Shown here: positions 8,737-17,409 of the stretch, one piece after another
Position numbering within the stretch: position 1 is the first letter of the stretch
Layout of the letters: every line of letters begins with the position of its first letter
Assembly: GCA_902589155.1 (NCBI GenBank)
Contig: CACIRV010000002.1
Span: 98,804-162,803, forward strand
DNA from: an uncultured Pelagibacteraceae bacterium
Lineage (GTDB): Bacteria > Pseudomonadota > Alphaproteobacteria > Pelagibacterales > Pelagibacteraceae
Reading direction: 5' to 3'
DNA length: 64,000 bases
Position numbers and translations under genes: made by a program
The notes under the pieces: generated by a model
What the model saw: the letters and a program-made list of their open reading frames with translations, nothing else
Databases searched by the model: none
What the model was told of the DNA's origin: nothing

Positions 8737-9417
8737 TTAATTTTGTATAATTGTTTTTAGTTGCTCATAAGTAACAGGATTCATAAAATCCTTATGTTGT
8801 TTGTAATAGTCTGAAAATTTTAAAGTTTTAAAATCTTTATTTTTTATGTCTAGTTTTTTCTTATTTTTTCTTTTTAAAATTACTCCTAAACCATGATCGG
8901 CTATGCAGGTAAATGTTTCTATATTGTCATACGTTCTTGCTTCAACAATAGCTTTCCAAACATCACCATTCCAATGACCGTATAATCTTGGAACTATTTG
9001 ATTCCATATTTTTTTAGGTAAGCAATCGTGTATCACTATAATTCCACTGTCTTGAATGGTTTGAATTGCATTATTTATATCTTTTATAGTTTGCTCATAA
9101 GTATGCAATCCATCAAGAAAAATTAGATCAAATTTATCTTTGTTTTTTTTAAAAAAAATATCACTTGTCATTCTATGTGTTCCTCCACTTTTAGGATCAA
9201 CGCCTATCTTATTTTTAATATTTACTTGAGAAAAATTTTCATCTTGATCACAACCTATTTCTAGATAATTGTTGAATTTTTTTAAATTGATAATTTCTTG
9301 AATAATATGAATGCGAGATGGATATTTGCTCCAATCATATGGCAGTCTTTTAAAAAACTTTTCTCCATAAAAATAATATAAAATTCTTTTAAACAAAAAC
9401 TGGTATTTTAATTTCAT
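8737..9417 (-). CDS. Class I SAM-dependent methyltransferase
   Basis: 226 residues. The glycine-rich SAM motif is YLEIGCDQDENF, followed by GVDP (acidic end of strand 2) and LIFLDGLHTYEQT, a pattern of the Methyltransf_24 group that often modifies sugars in glycan clusters. Its place between tRNA and the DUF4422 gene inside the glycan block supports sugar methylation. The acceptor is unknown. Confidence 0.75.
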   Translation of the reverse strand: MKLKYQFLFKRILYYFYGEKFFKRLPYDWSKYPSRIHIIQEIINLKKFNNYLEIGCDQDENFSQVNIKNKIGVDPKSGGTHRMTSDIFFKKNKDKFDLIFLDGLHTYEQTIKDINNAIQTIQDSGIIVIHDCLPKKIWNQIVPRLYGHWNGDVWKAIVEARTYDNIETFTCIADHGLGVILKRKNKKKLDIKNKDFKTLKFSDYYKQHKDFMNPVTYEQLKTIIQN

Positions 9418-9435
9418 GAGCTTTTTACATTTTTT

Positions 9436-9512
9436 TGGTAGCGAGGGGCGGATTCGAACCGCCGACCCCAGGCTTATGAGTCCTGTGCTCTAACCAACTG
9501 AGCTACCTCGCC
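9436..9512 (-). tRNA. tRNA with CAU anticodon (probably elongator tRNA-Met)
   Basis: A complete 77-nt cloverleaf on the minus strand with encoded CCA at 9436-9438. Acceptor arm GGCGAGG pairs with CCTCGCT (G1 with U72 as wobble), D stem GCTC/GAGC, T arm GGCGG-TTCGAAT-CCGCC. The anticodon loop CTCATAA gives CAU. The anticodon stem has an A31-G39 mismatch. The C1-A72 mismatch typical of initiator tRNA is absent, so elongator Met is favoured; an Ile tRNA with lysidine-modified CAU cannot be excluded. Confidence 0.93.
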
Positions 9513-9545
9513 TTTATCCCTTTGTATTTGTTTTTTTTTTAATAT

Positions 9546-10649
9546 TCAATCTTTATAGTAAATAAATTTTGACTCAAAAAGATTATGGTAATTAATATAA
9601 ATTTTGTGTCTTAGATATTGATAATGCATTCTCATAAAACTCAAAAAATTTACAATATAATCGAAAGCTGATAATTTTATATCAGAGTTGTCTTTTAAGA
9701 AAACTTTGTTAAATAACTTCATTACTTTTGTAGGTGAGCAGTTTAAATATTTGTTATCTTTATTAAAGTTTATCGAGTTTTTTTTGTTAAAGTTATGAAA
9801 TACTTTTAATAAGTCTTTTCTAGAGGCATACTCTATAAAATTTCTTTCTGATAAATTATATGAATGACAATTATGTCTATTAAATTTATAAGAAATAATT
9901 TTTTTTCCTTGAATAGAAAACTCACCACAGGCTAGACCAAAAGACTCACCCAAACTTCTTCCATATATCATTGCATCACAAGTATTGATAAACTTCTTTT
10001 TATAAACTTCATCAAAACTACCTTTTAAAAAAATAATTCTAGGATGACTACAAAATTTTTTTATATTTAAAAATAGAAAATATATATCTTTTCTTTTTTT
10101 TACAGTTTCTATGAGAGCTTGATGCACAAATTTTAGATCAAAACTACTTTCTCCGCCATGACAGCCAAAAACAATTTGATTTTTTTTAATCTTTAATTTT
10201 TTTTTTAAATTTTCTTTTGTTTTGTGAAGATCAACAATGTAAGGAACAAATGGTATTTTGTTATTTGTAAATTTTTTACTGAGCCACTCAGACACGCAGA
10301 TATATTTATATCCATGTAACTCTTTTAAATTTTGTGGATACAATGAATGAATTAAAGTTTTAATTTTATTGGATACATTATGATCTTTTTGTCCGCCTTT
10401 TTGAACATATATATAATCTAAATTTAATTTTTTACCATAATGATCCATTTCTTTAAAACCATTCACTCCAATTACTTTAAATTTTTTTTTGAATTTAGAT
10501 ATAACTTCCTTCTTATGAAATTTTTCCTCTTTATTATAAAAAATTAAAGACTTATTTTTCAATAATAGTTGATTATAATATGCGTATTGATATGAAGAGT
10601 TTGCTACACCTCTAAAATTCATCTCACCTATAAAAAACCCAATATTCAT
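9546..10649 (-). CDS. GT-B fold glycosyltransferase (family 1/4-like)
   Basis: About 367 residues from ATG 10649, where the protein begins MNIGFFIGEMNFRG; an upstream in-frame extension to 10691 (14 residues) looks unlikely. The C-terminal half has the GT4-type nucleotide-sugar site SLGESFGLACGEFS, with two glutamates spaced as in the E-x7-E motif, and a QIVFGCHGGESSFD strand at the domain junction. It is the last glycosyltransferase of the block, upstream of the tRNA on the same strand. Donor and acceptor are unknown. Confidence 0.7.
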   Translation of the reverse strand: MNIGFFIGEMNFRGVANSSYQYAYYNQLLLKNKSLIFYNKEEKFHKKEVISKFKKKFKVIGVNGFKEMDHYGKKLNLDYIYVQKGGQKDHNVSNKIKTLIHSLYPQNLKELHGYKYICVSEWLSKKFTNNKIPFVPYIVDLHKTKENLKKKLKIKKNQIVFGCHGGESSFDLKFVHQALIETVKKRKDIYFLFLNIKKFCSHPRIIFLKGSFDEVYKKKFINTCDAMIYGRSLGESFGLACGEFSIQGKKIISYKFNRHNCHSYNLSERNFIEYASRKDLLKVFHNFNKKNSINFNKDNKYLNCSPTKVMKLFNKVFLKDNSDIKLSAFDYIVNFLSFMRMHYQYLRHKIYINYHNLFESKFIYYKD

Positions 10650-10756
10650 TTTCTGATGAATTAAAATACTTAAATAAATCAATATGCACAACCATCAATA
10701 GATAAGTAATAGTGCCAAATTAAAATATAATTATACTATAAATGAAAACTATAATT

Positions 10757-10945
10757 TTATAAGCTGAGTATGATTCCAAACACAGTTGCTGCTGAGACTG
10801 CTGCAACCGAAAGAGCTATATTGCTATTTCTTTCTTTTTTTTTTTCTTGATTTAACCTATTAACTAAATTTGTAACGTTGACTTTACCCTTTTGAGGGTT
10901 TTCTTCAGGCATCATATGTTCTTTAAATTTAACCTCTGAACTCAT
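10757..10945 (-). CDS. Small single-pass membrane protein of unknown function
   Basis: 62 residues. The first 40 are polar and highly charged (ending in EKKKERN), followed by one hydrophobic helix (about 43-62) that reaches the very C terminus, the layout of a tail-anchored inner-membrane protein. The base composition and the isolated position between the glycan block and ald look normal for this genome. No family was recognised. Confidence 0.6.
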   Translation of the reverse strand: MSSEVKFKEHMMPEENPQKGKVNVTNLVNRLNQEKKKERNSNIALSVAAVSAATVFGIILSL

Positions 10946-11045
10946 ATTGGGATTATTTGATCATACATGAAATTAATTTAATATACTTCAAGGGTACATA
11001 ATGGGTCTTAGTTCAAAAAAAACCCCAAAATGACGTGCTTTTTAA

Positions 11046-12164
11046 TTATTCAGAAAGAGCTTTCGCGGCCGGAGTGTAATCAAATTTAAATGCTTCTGCT
11101 ACACCTTTGAAAGTAATTTTACCCTTATAAACGTTTAATCCAGCTAAATAATTCTTATTTTCTTTTAAAGTTTTTTTGTAACCTTGGTCTGCTAATTTAA
11201 TTAATAGTGGCAAAGTGGCTTTATTCAAAGCCATTGTGGAAGTTCTAGGTACGCCACCAGGCATATTAGCTACACAATAGTGTACTACTTCATCAACTAA
11301 ATAAGTTGGATTTGCATGGGTTGTTGGTTTGCTAGTTTCAATACATCCTCCTTGATCAATCGCTACATCAACAACTACTGATCCTCTTTTCATATTTTTA
11401 ATCATTTCTTTTGTGACTAATTTGGGGGCTTCAGCACCAGGTATTAAAACACCTCCTATTAAAAGATCACACTCGGAAACTAATTTTTTAATATTAGCAT
11501 TGTCGCTTTCTGTTGGTATAATTTTATCTCCAAACATTTCATGTAATTGTTTCAATCTTTCTTTTGATTTATCTACTACGTAAACTTTTCCTCTCATGCC
11601 AGTTGCTATAATTGCTGCATTTTCTCCTACAACCCCTCCGCCTAAAATTACTACATTAGCTGGTTCAACTCCTGGTGCCCCACCTAATAATAAACCTCTA
11701 CCTTTTTGATTTTTTTCGAGTGAATGAGCTCCTGCTTGTATTGACATTCTTCCAGCTACAGCGCTCATCGGTGCTAATAAAGGTAAACGACCATTATCAT
11801 CTGTAACTGTTTCGTAAGCTATACATATAGACTTTGTTTTAATTAAGCCTTCTGTAAGTTCTTTTGCAGCAGCTAAATGAAGATAAGTATAAATAATCTG
11901 ATTTTCTCTTATCATTTTCACTTCATTAGCTTGGGGTTCTTTTACCTTTACAATTATTTCAGCTTTTTTAAATATTTCCTCAGCTGTATCAATTATTTTC
12001 GCTCCAGCACCTTTATAATTATCATTGGTAAAACCTGCTTCGAAACCACCGTCAGTTTCGACTAAAACTTCATGACCTTTTTCAGTGAGAACCTTAACGC
12101 TATCTGGGGTTAAACCAATCCTATGCTCTTGAAGCTTGATCTCTTTTGGAACTCCAATAATCAT
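11046..12164 (-). CDS. ald: Alanine dehydrogenase
   Basis: 372 residues, full length. It interconverts alanine and pyruvate plus ammonium with NAD. The N-terminal IGVPKEIKLQEHRIGLTP with Arg15, the KVKEP segment with Lys74, His96 in YLHLAAA and the nucleotide fold VVILGGGVVGENAA are the expected catalytic and binding sites. The start follows the aminotransferase stop directly (no gap), so the two are one unit: the aminotransferase would turn pyruvate into alanine and Ald would regenerate pyruvate while releasing the amine nitrogen. Confidence 0.95.
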   Translation of the reverse strand: MIIGVPKEIKLQEHRIGLTPDSVKVLTEKGHEVLVETDGGFEAGFTNDNYKGAGAKIIDTAEEIFKKAEIIVKVKEPQANEVKMIRENQIIYTYLHLAAAKELTEGLIKTKSICIAYETVTDDNGRLPLLAPMSAVAGRMSIQAGAHSLEKNQKGRGLLLGGAPGVEPANVVILGGGVVGENAAIIATGMRGKVYVVDKSKERLKQLHEMFGDKIIPTESDNANIKKLVSECDLLIGGVLIPGAEAPKLVTKEMIKNMKRGSVVVDVAIDQGGCIETSKPTTHANPTYLVDEVVHYCVANMPGGVPRTSTMALNKATLPLLIKLADQGYKKTLKENKNYLAGLNVYKGKITFKGVAEAFKFDYTPAAKALSE

Positions 12165-13508
12165 TTATGACTTTGAGTAGTTTGAAATACCTGTTCTTAG
12201 CTTTTCAATTATTTCATCGATATGTTTTTTTTCACATATAAATTGTGGAGCTATAATTAAATTATCTCCAGTATTTTTAAAATTTACACCTGCATCATAA
12301 CAGTGTTTAAAAACTTGATACCCTGCTTTACCTGGTTTTTCTTTCATATTTATTTCTATTCCTCCCATCATTCCATAACCTCTGATACTTACTACATCCT
12401 TAAGGTCTTTCAATGAATGAAGTCCATCTTGAAAATATGGGGACATTTCTTTTGCTCTATTAATCAAATCTTCTTTGTCAAAAATATCTTGAACTGCTAG
12501 TGCTGCCGCAACAGCAACTGGTATTCCTGAGTAAGTGTATCCATGAAATAATTCTGGAGTTCCTTCTGGTGCAGAAGAAGCGTCTAAAACTGAATCATAA
12601 ATTTCTTCTTTAACCGCAACTACTCCCATTGGAACAACACCGTTTGTTGTTGCTTTGGCCATTGTCATAATGTCGGGGGTGACGTTCCACTCTTGAGCTG
12701 CAAATGCAGATCCGGTTCTACCCCATCCTGTAATCACTTCATCAAAAATTAATAATATTCCATGCTTATCACAAATATCTCTTATTCTTTTTAAATACCC
12801 TTTTGGAGGTACTAAAGTACCAGTTGATCCGGCAATTGGTTCAATTATACAAGCAGCAATATTTTCTCCCCCAAAATTCATTGCAATTCTTTCTAGATCT
12901 TCAGCCATTTCAACTCCTGTATCTGGCTCCCCTTTTACAAATTTATGCTCAGGTAAATGTGTGTGACGCATGTGCTGAACACCTGGCATTAATACACTGG
13001 CAAAAGTTTTTACATTATTAATCATTCCGCCAACTGTTGTAGCTCCAATATTCATGCCGTGGTACCCTCTCTCGCGTCCAACAAATCTAAATCTTTTTGA
13101 GTCCCCTTTTGCTCTGTGGTAAGCAATTGCAATTTTTATAGCAGTCTCAACAGCCGTCGAACCACAAATTGTATAAAATATTCTATTAATACCCTCAGGG
13201 GTTTTTTTAGCTATTCTGGTAGCTAGTTCAAACGAACCTCCATATCCCTGGTTAAATGGTTGACAATAATCCAGTTTTTCAAGCTGTTTAGAAACAGCGT
13301 CCGTAATTTCTTTCCTGCCATGACCTAATGGATTACAAAATAATCCTGAGCTGGCATCAATCATTTTTTTACCTTCATGATTGGTTAAATAAACTCCTTT
13401 TGCATCAGTTATAAGTCTAGGATTTTTTTTAAAACTTTTATTATCTGTAAATGGCATCCAATGCTCATTTAGAGAATTAGGGATATTTGTTCTATTTGAT
13501 GAACTCAT
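12165..13508 (-). CDS. tpa: Class III omega-aminotransferase, probable taurine-pyruvate aminotransferase
   Basis: 447 residues, fold-type I PLP enzyme. The PLP lysine is Lys285 in TMAKATTNG, with Asp256 in FDEVITGWGRTG and RGYHGMNIGATTVGG (147-161). The family includes taurine:pyruvate and beta-alanine:pyruvate transaminases. The context, with alanine dehydrogenase on one side and divergent tauABC on the other, favours taurine to sulfoacetaldehyde with pyruvate as acceptor. Other omega-amino acids such as beta-alanine or hypotaurine remain possible. Confidence 0.82.
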   Translation of the reverse strand: MSSSNRTNIPNSLNEHWMPFTDNKSFKKNPRLITDAKGVYLTNHEGKKMIDASSGLFCNPLGHGRKEITDAVSKQLEKLDYCQPFNQGYGGSFELATRIAKKTPEGINRIFYTICGSTAVETAIKIAIAYHRAKGDSKRFRFVGRERGYHGMNIGATTVGGMINNVKTFASVLMPGVQHMRHTHLPEHKFVKGEPDTGVEMAEDLERIAMNFGGENIAACIIEPIAGSTGTLVPPKGYLKRIRDICDKHGILLIFDEVITGWGRTGSAFAAQEWNVTPDIMTMAKATTNGVVPMGVVAVKEEIYDSVLDASSAPEGTPELFHGYTYSGIPVAVAAALAVQDIFDKEDLINRAKEMSPYFQDGLHSLKDLKDVVSIRGYGMMGGIEINMKEKPGKAGYQVFKHCYDAGVNFKNTGDNLIIAPQFICEKKHIDEIIEKLRTGISNYSKS

Positions 13509-13549
13509 TTGTTGAATTAGTAGACATTTGTTAAATTAAATCAAGAAAT

Positions 13550-13577
13550 ATTGTATACAATTTAGAGTTGTATTCAA
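13550..13577. promoter_or_regulatory. Tandem palindromic operator candidates between tpa and tauA
   Basis: In the 155-base divergent region a perfect 12-bp palindrome ATTGTATACAAT (13550-13561) is followed by TTGTATTCAA (13568-13577), which shares the TTGTAT half-site; the centres are 17 bp apart. The T-x-GT-x4-AC-x-A pattern is like operators of GntR-family regulators. Short palindromes arise by chance in AT-rich DNA, so the pairing of two similar sites in a divergent promoter is the main support. Confidence 0.4.
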
Positions 13578-13663
13578 AATAAGACCCATTCTAAATTTTC
13601 TAAGTGTTTACTTATGTTAAAAATTCATTTTAAATCTTAAGTATTAACAAACACGGGAGAACT

Positions 13664-14602
13664 ATGAAAAAAATAATAAGTACAGTTCTTGGGATTTTAT
13701 TTGCGTTTTCTTTAAATGCTTCAGTAGCTAATGCAGCTGCTAAAGAAGTTAGAGTAGCGTACTTTTTGGAGTGGCCGTCTCCAAATCTTGAGGACATGAA
13801 TAAAAAAGCTTACGCTAAGGCGCTAGGTGTGCCGGTAAAGTGGACTAATTTTACAAACGGTGTTGCTATGACAGATGCAATGTTAGCAGGAGATATTGAT
13901 ATCTCTTACTCGCAAGGTTTAATGCCATACATTAACGCTGTTAAAGCTAAAGCACCTATAAGTTTAGTAGACGTAGCTATGGAATACGGTATGGGAGGAA
14001 CAACTTGTGTTACTTCTAAAAAATCAGGAATAACAAAAGCTAATGCTTCAGAACTTGAGGGTAAAAAAGTTGCAGTTCCACTTGGAACTATGGCTGAGTA
14101 TGTTTTTACTGAGAGTATGAAAATAGTTGGAGCTGATAGAAAAAAAATGAACATTATTGCAATGGACCCTGAAGAAGGTGCAGCAGCATTAGTAAGCGGC
14201 GATGTTGTAATGGCATGTTTATTTGGAGGTAACTCTATTAAATCTGCAACTTCTGTTGGAACTAGACTTCTATCAGTAGATGAAGCAAGAGCTGGCGGTA
14301 TTATGGGAATTGATATCGTGTCTGTTACAAATAAATTTATGAAAGAAAATCCTGGAATGCTTAAGTCTTTCGTAGAATTAACTCACGAAGCAAACGCGAG
14401 ATACAGAGCTGGTAAAAGTGATTTAAAAGCTATGTCTAAAGAGTCAGAAATGAAAGTTGCTGATATGAATGACACCCTAGGTGGCTTTAAATTCTTAACG
14501 CCAAAAGAAACTAAAAAATCTATGAAGAGTGGAAATCTTTCAAAATTTTTGAAAGGGTTTGATACTCCAAGAGGTACAGTAACTACTAAGTTTTTACCGT
14601 AG
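13664..14602 (+). CDS. tauA: Taurine ABC transporter substrate-binding protein
   Basis: 312 residues. A signal peptide covers about residues 1-24 (ending ASVANA), so the mature protein is periplasmic. The mature part resembles TauA/SsuA-type binding proteins: VRVAYFLEWPSPN at the start, DAMLAGDIDISYSQG, and GKKVAVPLGTMAEY. A good ribosome site (GGGAGA) precedes the ATG. It is divergent from the tpa-like gene. A strong hairpin separates it from tauB and would make binding protein more abundant than the membrane parts. Confidence 0.88.
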   Translation: MKKIISTVLGILFAFSLNASVANAAAKEVRVAYFLEWPSPNLEDMNKKAYAKALGVPVKWTNFTNGVAMTDAMLAGDIDISYSQGLMPYINAVKAKAPISLVDVAMEYGMGGTTCVTSKKSGITKANASELEGKKVAVPLGTMAEYVFTESMKIVGADRKKMNIIAMDPEEGAAALVSGDVVMACLFGGNSIKSATSVGTRLLSVDEARAGGIMGIDIVSVTNKFMKENPGMLKSFVELTHEANARYRAGKSDLKAMSKESEMKVADMNDTLGGFKFLTPKETKKSMKSGNLSKFLKGFDTPRGTVTTKFLP

Positions 14603-14619
14603 TTCTTGATAATAAAATT

Positions 14620-14657
14620 ATAGGCGCCAATTATATTAATTGGTGCCTATTTTTTTA
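14620..14657 (+). terminator. Intrinsic terminator or attenuator between tauA and tauB
   Basis: A 14-bp stem (14620-14633 with 14637-14650, one G-T pair) with a 3-base loop is followed by seven T. It lies 18 bases after the tauA stop and before tauB on the same strand, so it likely allows partial read-through. Confidence 0.85.
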
Positions 14658-14683
14658 ATAAAGGATAAAATATAGTTGTTTTT

Positions 14684-15481
14684 ATGAGTGATTTAATTTC
14701 AAAAAATCTAAATATGATTTTTAAAACTCCAAAAGGAGAAACAGTACACGCTTTAAAAGATCTAAATTTTATAATTAAAAAAGGACAGTTGCTTACTGTT
14801 TTAGGTCCTTCAGGTTGTGGAAAAACAACTTTATTAAATATTGCAGCTGGTTTTATTCGACCAACTTCAGGAACAATTATTCTTGGAGATAAGGAGATTA
14901 ATGGTCCAGGAGTTGATAGAGGAATGGTATTTCAACAAGGAGCTTTGTTTGAATGGTTAACTGTAGCTGAAAATGTAAATTTTGGATTAAGAATGAAATT
15001 TAAAGATCCAATTGAAACTCAAAAAAAAGTAGATGAATGGTTAGATATAGTTGGATTACAAGGTTTCGGAAATACTCCTACTTATCAATTATCTGGCGGT
15101 ATGCAACAAAGGGTGGCTTTAGCAAGGTGTTTAATAAATGATCCAGATTTAATTTTGATGGATGAGCCTTTGGGTGCTCTTGATGCATTAACAAGGGAAA
15201 AGATGCAATCTTTAGTTCTTAAAATTTGGAAAGAAACTGGAAAAACAATAATTCTTATTACACATTCTGTTGAAGAAGCATTGCTTTTAGGAGAAAAAGT
15301 CTATGTGATGGCGCCTAGACCAGGAAGAATTCATAAAGAGTACAAATTGCCTTTCGCTTCCATGGGACTTAAAGAGGATTTAAGAAAGATAAAAAATAAT
15401 AAAGAATTCGTATCCAAAAGAGAAGAAATACTTTCAATGATTTGGAATATGGAAGAAGAAATCATGGGAAAAGAAATTTAA
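14684..15481 (+). CDS. tauB: Taurine ABC transporter ATP-binding protein
   Basis: 265 residues. Walker A GPSGCGKTT (41-49), Q-loop MVFQQG, signature LSGGMQQR (136-143), Walker B LILMDEP (156-162), D-loop GALD and H-switch ITHS are all intact, as in nitrate/sulfonate/taurine importers. It powers uptake with the permease encoded immediately downstream (stop and start codons adjacent). Confidence 0.92.
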   Translation: MSDLISKNLNMIFKTPKGETVHALKDLNFIIKKGQLLTVLGPSGCGKTTLLNIAAGFIRPTSGTIILGDKEINGPGVDRGMVFQQGALFEWLTVAENVNFGLRMKFKDPIETQKKVDEWLDIVGLQGFGNTPTYQLSGGMQQRVALARCLINDPDLILMDEPLGALDALTREKMQSLVLKIWKETGKTIILITHSVEEALLLGEKVYVMAPRPGRIHKEYKLPFASMGLKEDLRKIKNNKEFVSKREEILSMIWNMEEEIMGKEI

Positions 15482-17392
15482 ATGATCACAGCCTTTCTAA
15501 CATTTTTATTCTTCTTTGCTATAATTGGATGTATTTTGTATGGAAGAAAATTAATCAAAAAAGAAAAAGTAGACGCTGTTTTCGGAAATCCCGAAAGAGC
15601 AAAAGGTGGAGTTCATTGGGTAATTGTTGGCACTAGTTTTTTGCTATTAGTTTGGCTCTATTACTCATGGGATATAGCTAAATCTTTTTTTCCTAAGTCA
15701 GCCAACGAACTTTGTCAGGTTGGAAAAGTTAATGAATCTCTTCTTTCATTAAAATATCTTTTCCCTATCCATGAACGTCAACTTAAAAGTACATCCGTAA
15801 TTGAGACTGAGACAGAAAATTTAAATAATATAATCTTAGAAATAAAAAGGTCAAATAAAGTAAATGATTTGGACAAAAATAAACTAATCAATTTAGTAAA
15901 AAAAACAAAAAATACAATTCCTTTGCTTACTAATGAAAAACTTTTAAGCAATGAAACTAGAGAAAAAATCAAAATTATAGTTGAAAAGATTAATAATTTA
16001 TCAAAGGATTTTACAAGAACTGATTATCCAAATGAAAGTGCTGAAGATGAAATTAAAAGGATAGAGGCATCTAAGGAAGAAGGTACCTGGAGCGCTTCTA
16101 GTACCTCGATAGAAAATACTGTTGAAATTCCTTCAATACCAAAAACAAAAAGAGGTTTAAAATTTCAAGCAGCGGCAGTAGAACTAAACTTAATTAGCGA
16201 TGAATTCTTTGAACTTAGAAATCACAACAAACAATATACTTTAGCGTTAGAAGATATAAAAAAAGAAATTGAAGATTACAGATCGAAGTTAGGTGCTTCT
16301 GAAGAAATTTCTTCATCTTTAGCAAAAGATATTCTTAAAATTGCTAGAAGAATTGAATACGCAAGCATATTTCCACCTAATACTTTAAAAGATATGCAAT
16401 TATCTATAGAAAACTTTGATAAAGCTCAGTTAAAAGAACAAGGCGGTTTAAGATGGGTTGATGTTCTGCTATTCCCATCAGGAACAATTATCTCCAGTGG
16501 ACCTAGCTGTTCCGAACAAGGGTCAGGTAGATGGCTACCAAAACCTTCGGATACAGTTAATAAATTTGCTATAATGCTGAATCCCAATGTAGGCTTTAAA
16601 CAAATTCCATTAATTTGGTACGAAATGATGGATGTAAGTAAAATAGTTGGCTTTATTCTACCAGATTGGATAGCGGATATTTTGCCAGGAAATTATCCAG
16701 TTCATAATGAAAAAGGTGAAATCAAACCAAATTTCAAAAGTAATGTTTTGAGTTTTGTAACTGGAGACTTTGAATTATTTAAAATACCAATTCCAACAGG
16801 ACATATTTGGGATTCTTTTTTAAGAGTTTTTCTTGGATTAGTTGCGGGAATAATAATCGGTGTACCTTTAGGATTATTTATGGGTCTTAATAGATTTGCT
16901 AAAGGATTTTTTGATCCACTAATTGAATTATACAGACCAGTACCCCCTCTAGCTTGGGCTCCTCTAGTAATATCTGTTTTAGGTATAGATAATCTTGGTA
17001 AAGTTTTTCTATTATTTATGGTGTCATTATCAATCATGATAATTTCAGCTAGGGCTGGAGCTTCGGGAACTCAGCTATCAAAAATTCATGCAGCCCACTC
17101 TCTTGGGGCGTCTAAATGGCAAATATTAAGACACGTAATATTTCCAAATTCCCTTCCAGAGATTCTAACAGGTATTAGAGTGGCTACTGGAATGTGTTGG
17201 GGAACATTAGTAGCAGCAGAGTTTTTAGCAGGTACTACTGGTGTAGGCTTTGTCGAAAATGTCGCAAAAAAATATTTTCAATATGAAGTAATCTGGATAA
17301 CAATATTTATTATGGGTATGCTTGGATTGATTTTTGATATCACTATAAGAAAGATAATTGACAAAACTATTCCTTGGCGAGGAAAAGGATAA
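15482..17392 (+). CDS. tauC: Taurine ABC transporter permease with a large N-terminal extension
   Basis: 636 residues, more than twice the usual 250-280 of TauC. Residues 1-25 and about 48-66 are membrane helices; they are followed by some 360 residues that are mostly polar, with lysine/glutamate-rich helical stretches (about 95-280) and a GPSCSEQGSGRW segment, probably periplasmic. The permease core starts near residue 435 (SFLRVFLGLVAGIIIGVPLG) and contains the EAA-type loop HSLGASKWQILRHVIFPNS that contacts TauB. The frame is continuous, so this is a true fusion or insertion, not a frameshift. The role of the extension is unknown; it could contact TauA. Confidence 0.85.
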   Translation: MITAFLTFLFFFAIIGCILYGRKLIKKEKVDAVFGNPERAKGGVHWVIVGTSFLLLVWLYYSWDIAKSFFPKSANELCQVGKVNESLLSLKYLFPIHERQLKSTSVIETETENLNNIILEIKRSNKVNDLDKNKLINLVKKTKNTIPLLTNEKLLSNETREKIKIIVEKINNLSKDFTRTDYPNESAEDEIKRIEASKEEGTWSASSTSIENTVEIPSIPKTKRGLKFQAAAVELNLISDEFFELRNHNKQYTLALEDIKKEIEDYRSKLGASEEISSSLAKDILKIARRIEYASIFPPNTLKDMQLSIENFDKAQLKEQGGLRWVDVLLFPSGTIISSGPSCSEQGSGRWLPKPSDTVNKFAIMLNPNVGFKQIPLIWYEMMDVSKIVGFILPDWIADILPGNYPVHNEKGEIKPNFKSNVLSFVTGDFELFKIPIPTGHIWDSFLRVFLGLVAGIIIGVPLGLFMGLNRFAKGFFDPLIELYRPVPPLAWAPLVISVLGIDNLGKVFLLFMVSLSIMIISARAGASGTQLSKIHAAHSLGASKWQILRHVIFPNSLPEILTGIRVATGMCWGTLVAAEFLAGTTGVGFVENVAKKYFQYEVIWITIFIMGMLGLIFDITIRKIIDKTIPWRGKG

Positions 17393-17409
17393 ATTAATTC
17401 ATTAATATT

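Noticed and set aside
10649..10691. The 14-residue N-terminal extension of the glycosyltransferase at 9546.
   Set aside because: It has no resemblance to the family start, while the internal ATG gives a typical MNIGFFIGE beginning.
10946..11045. A riboswitch or terminator in the gap before the ald gene end.
   Set aside because: Only a T-run is visible; no stable stem could be drawn.
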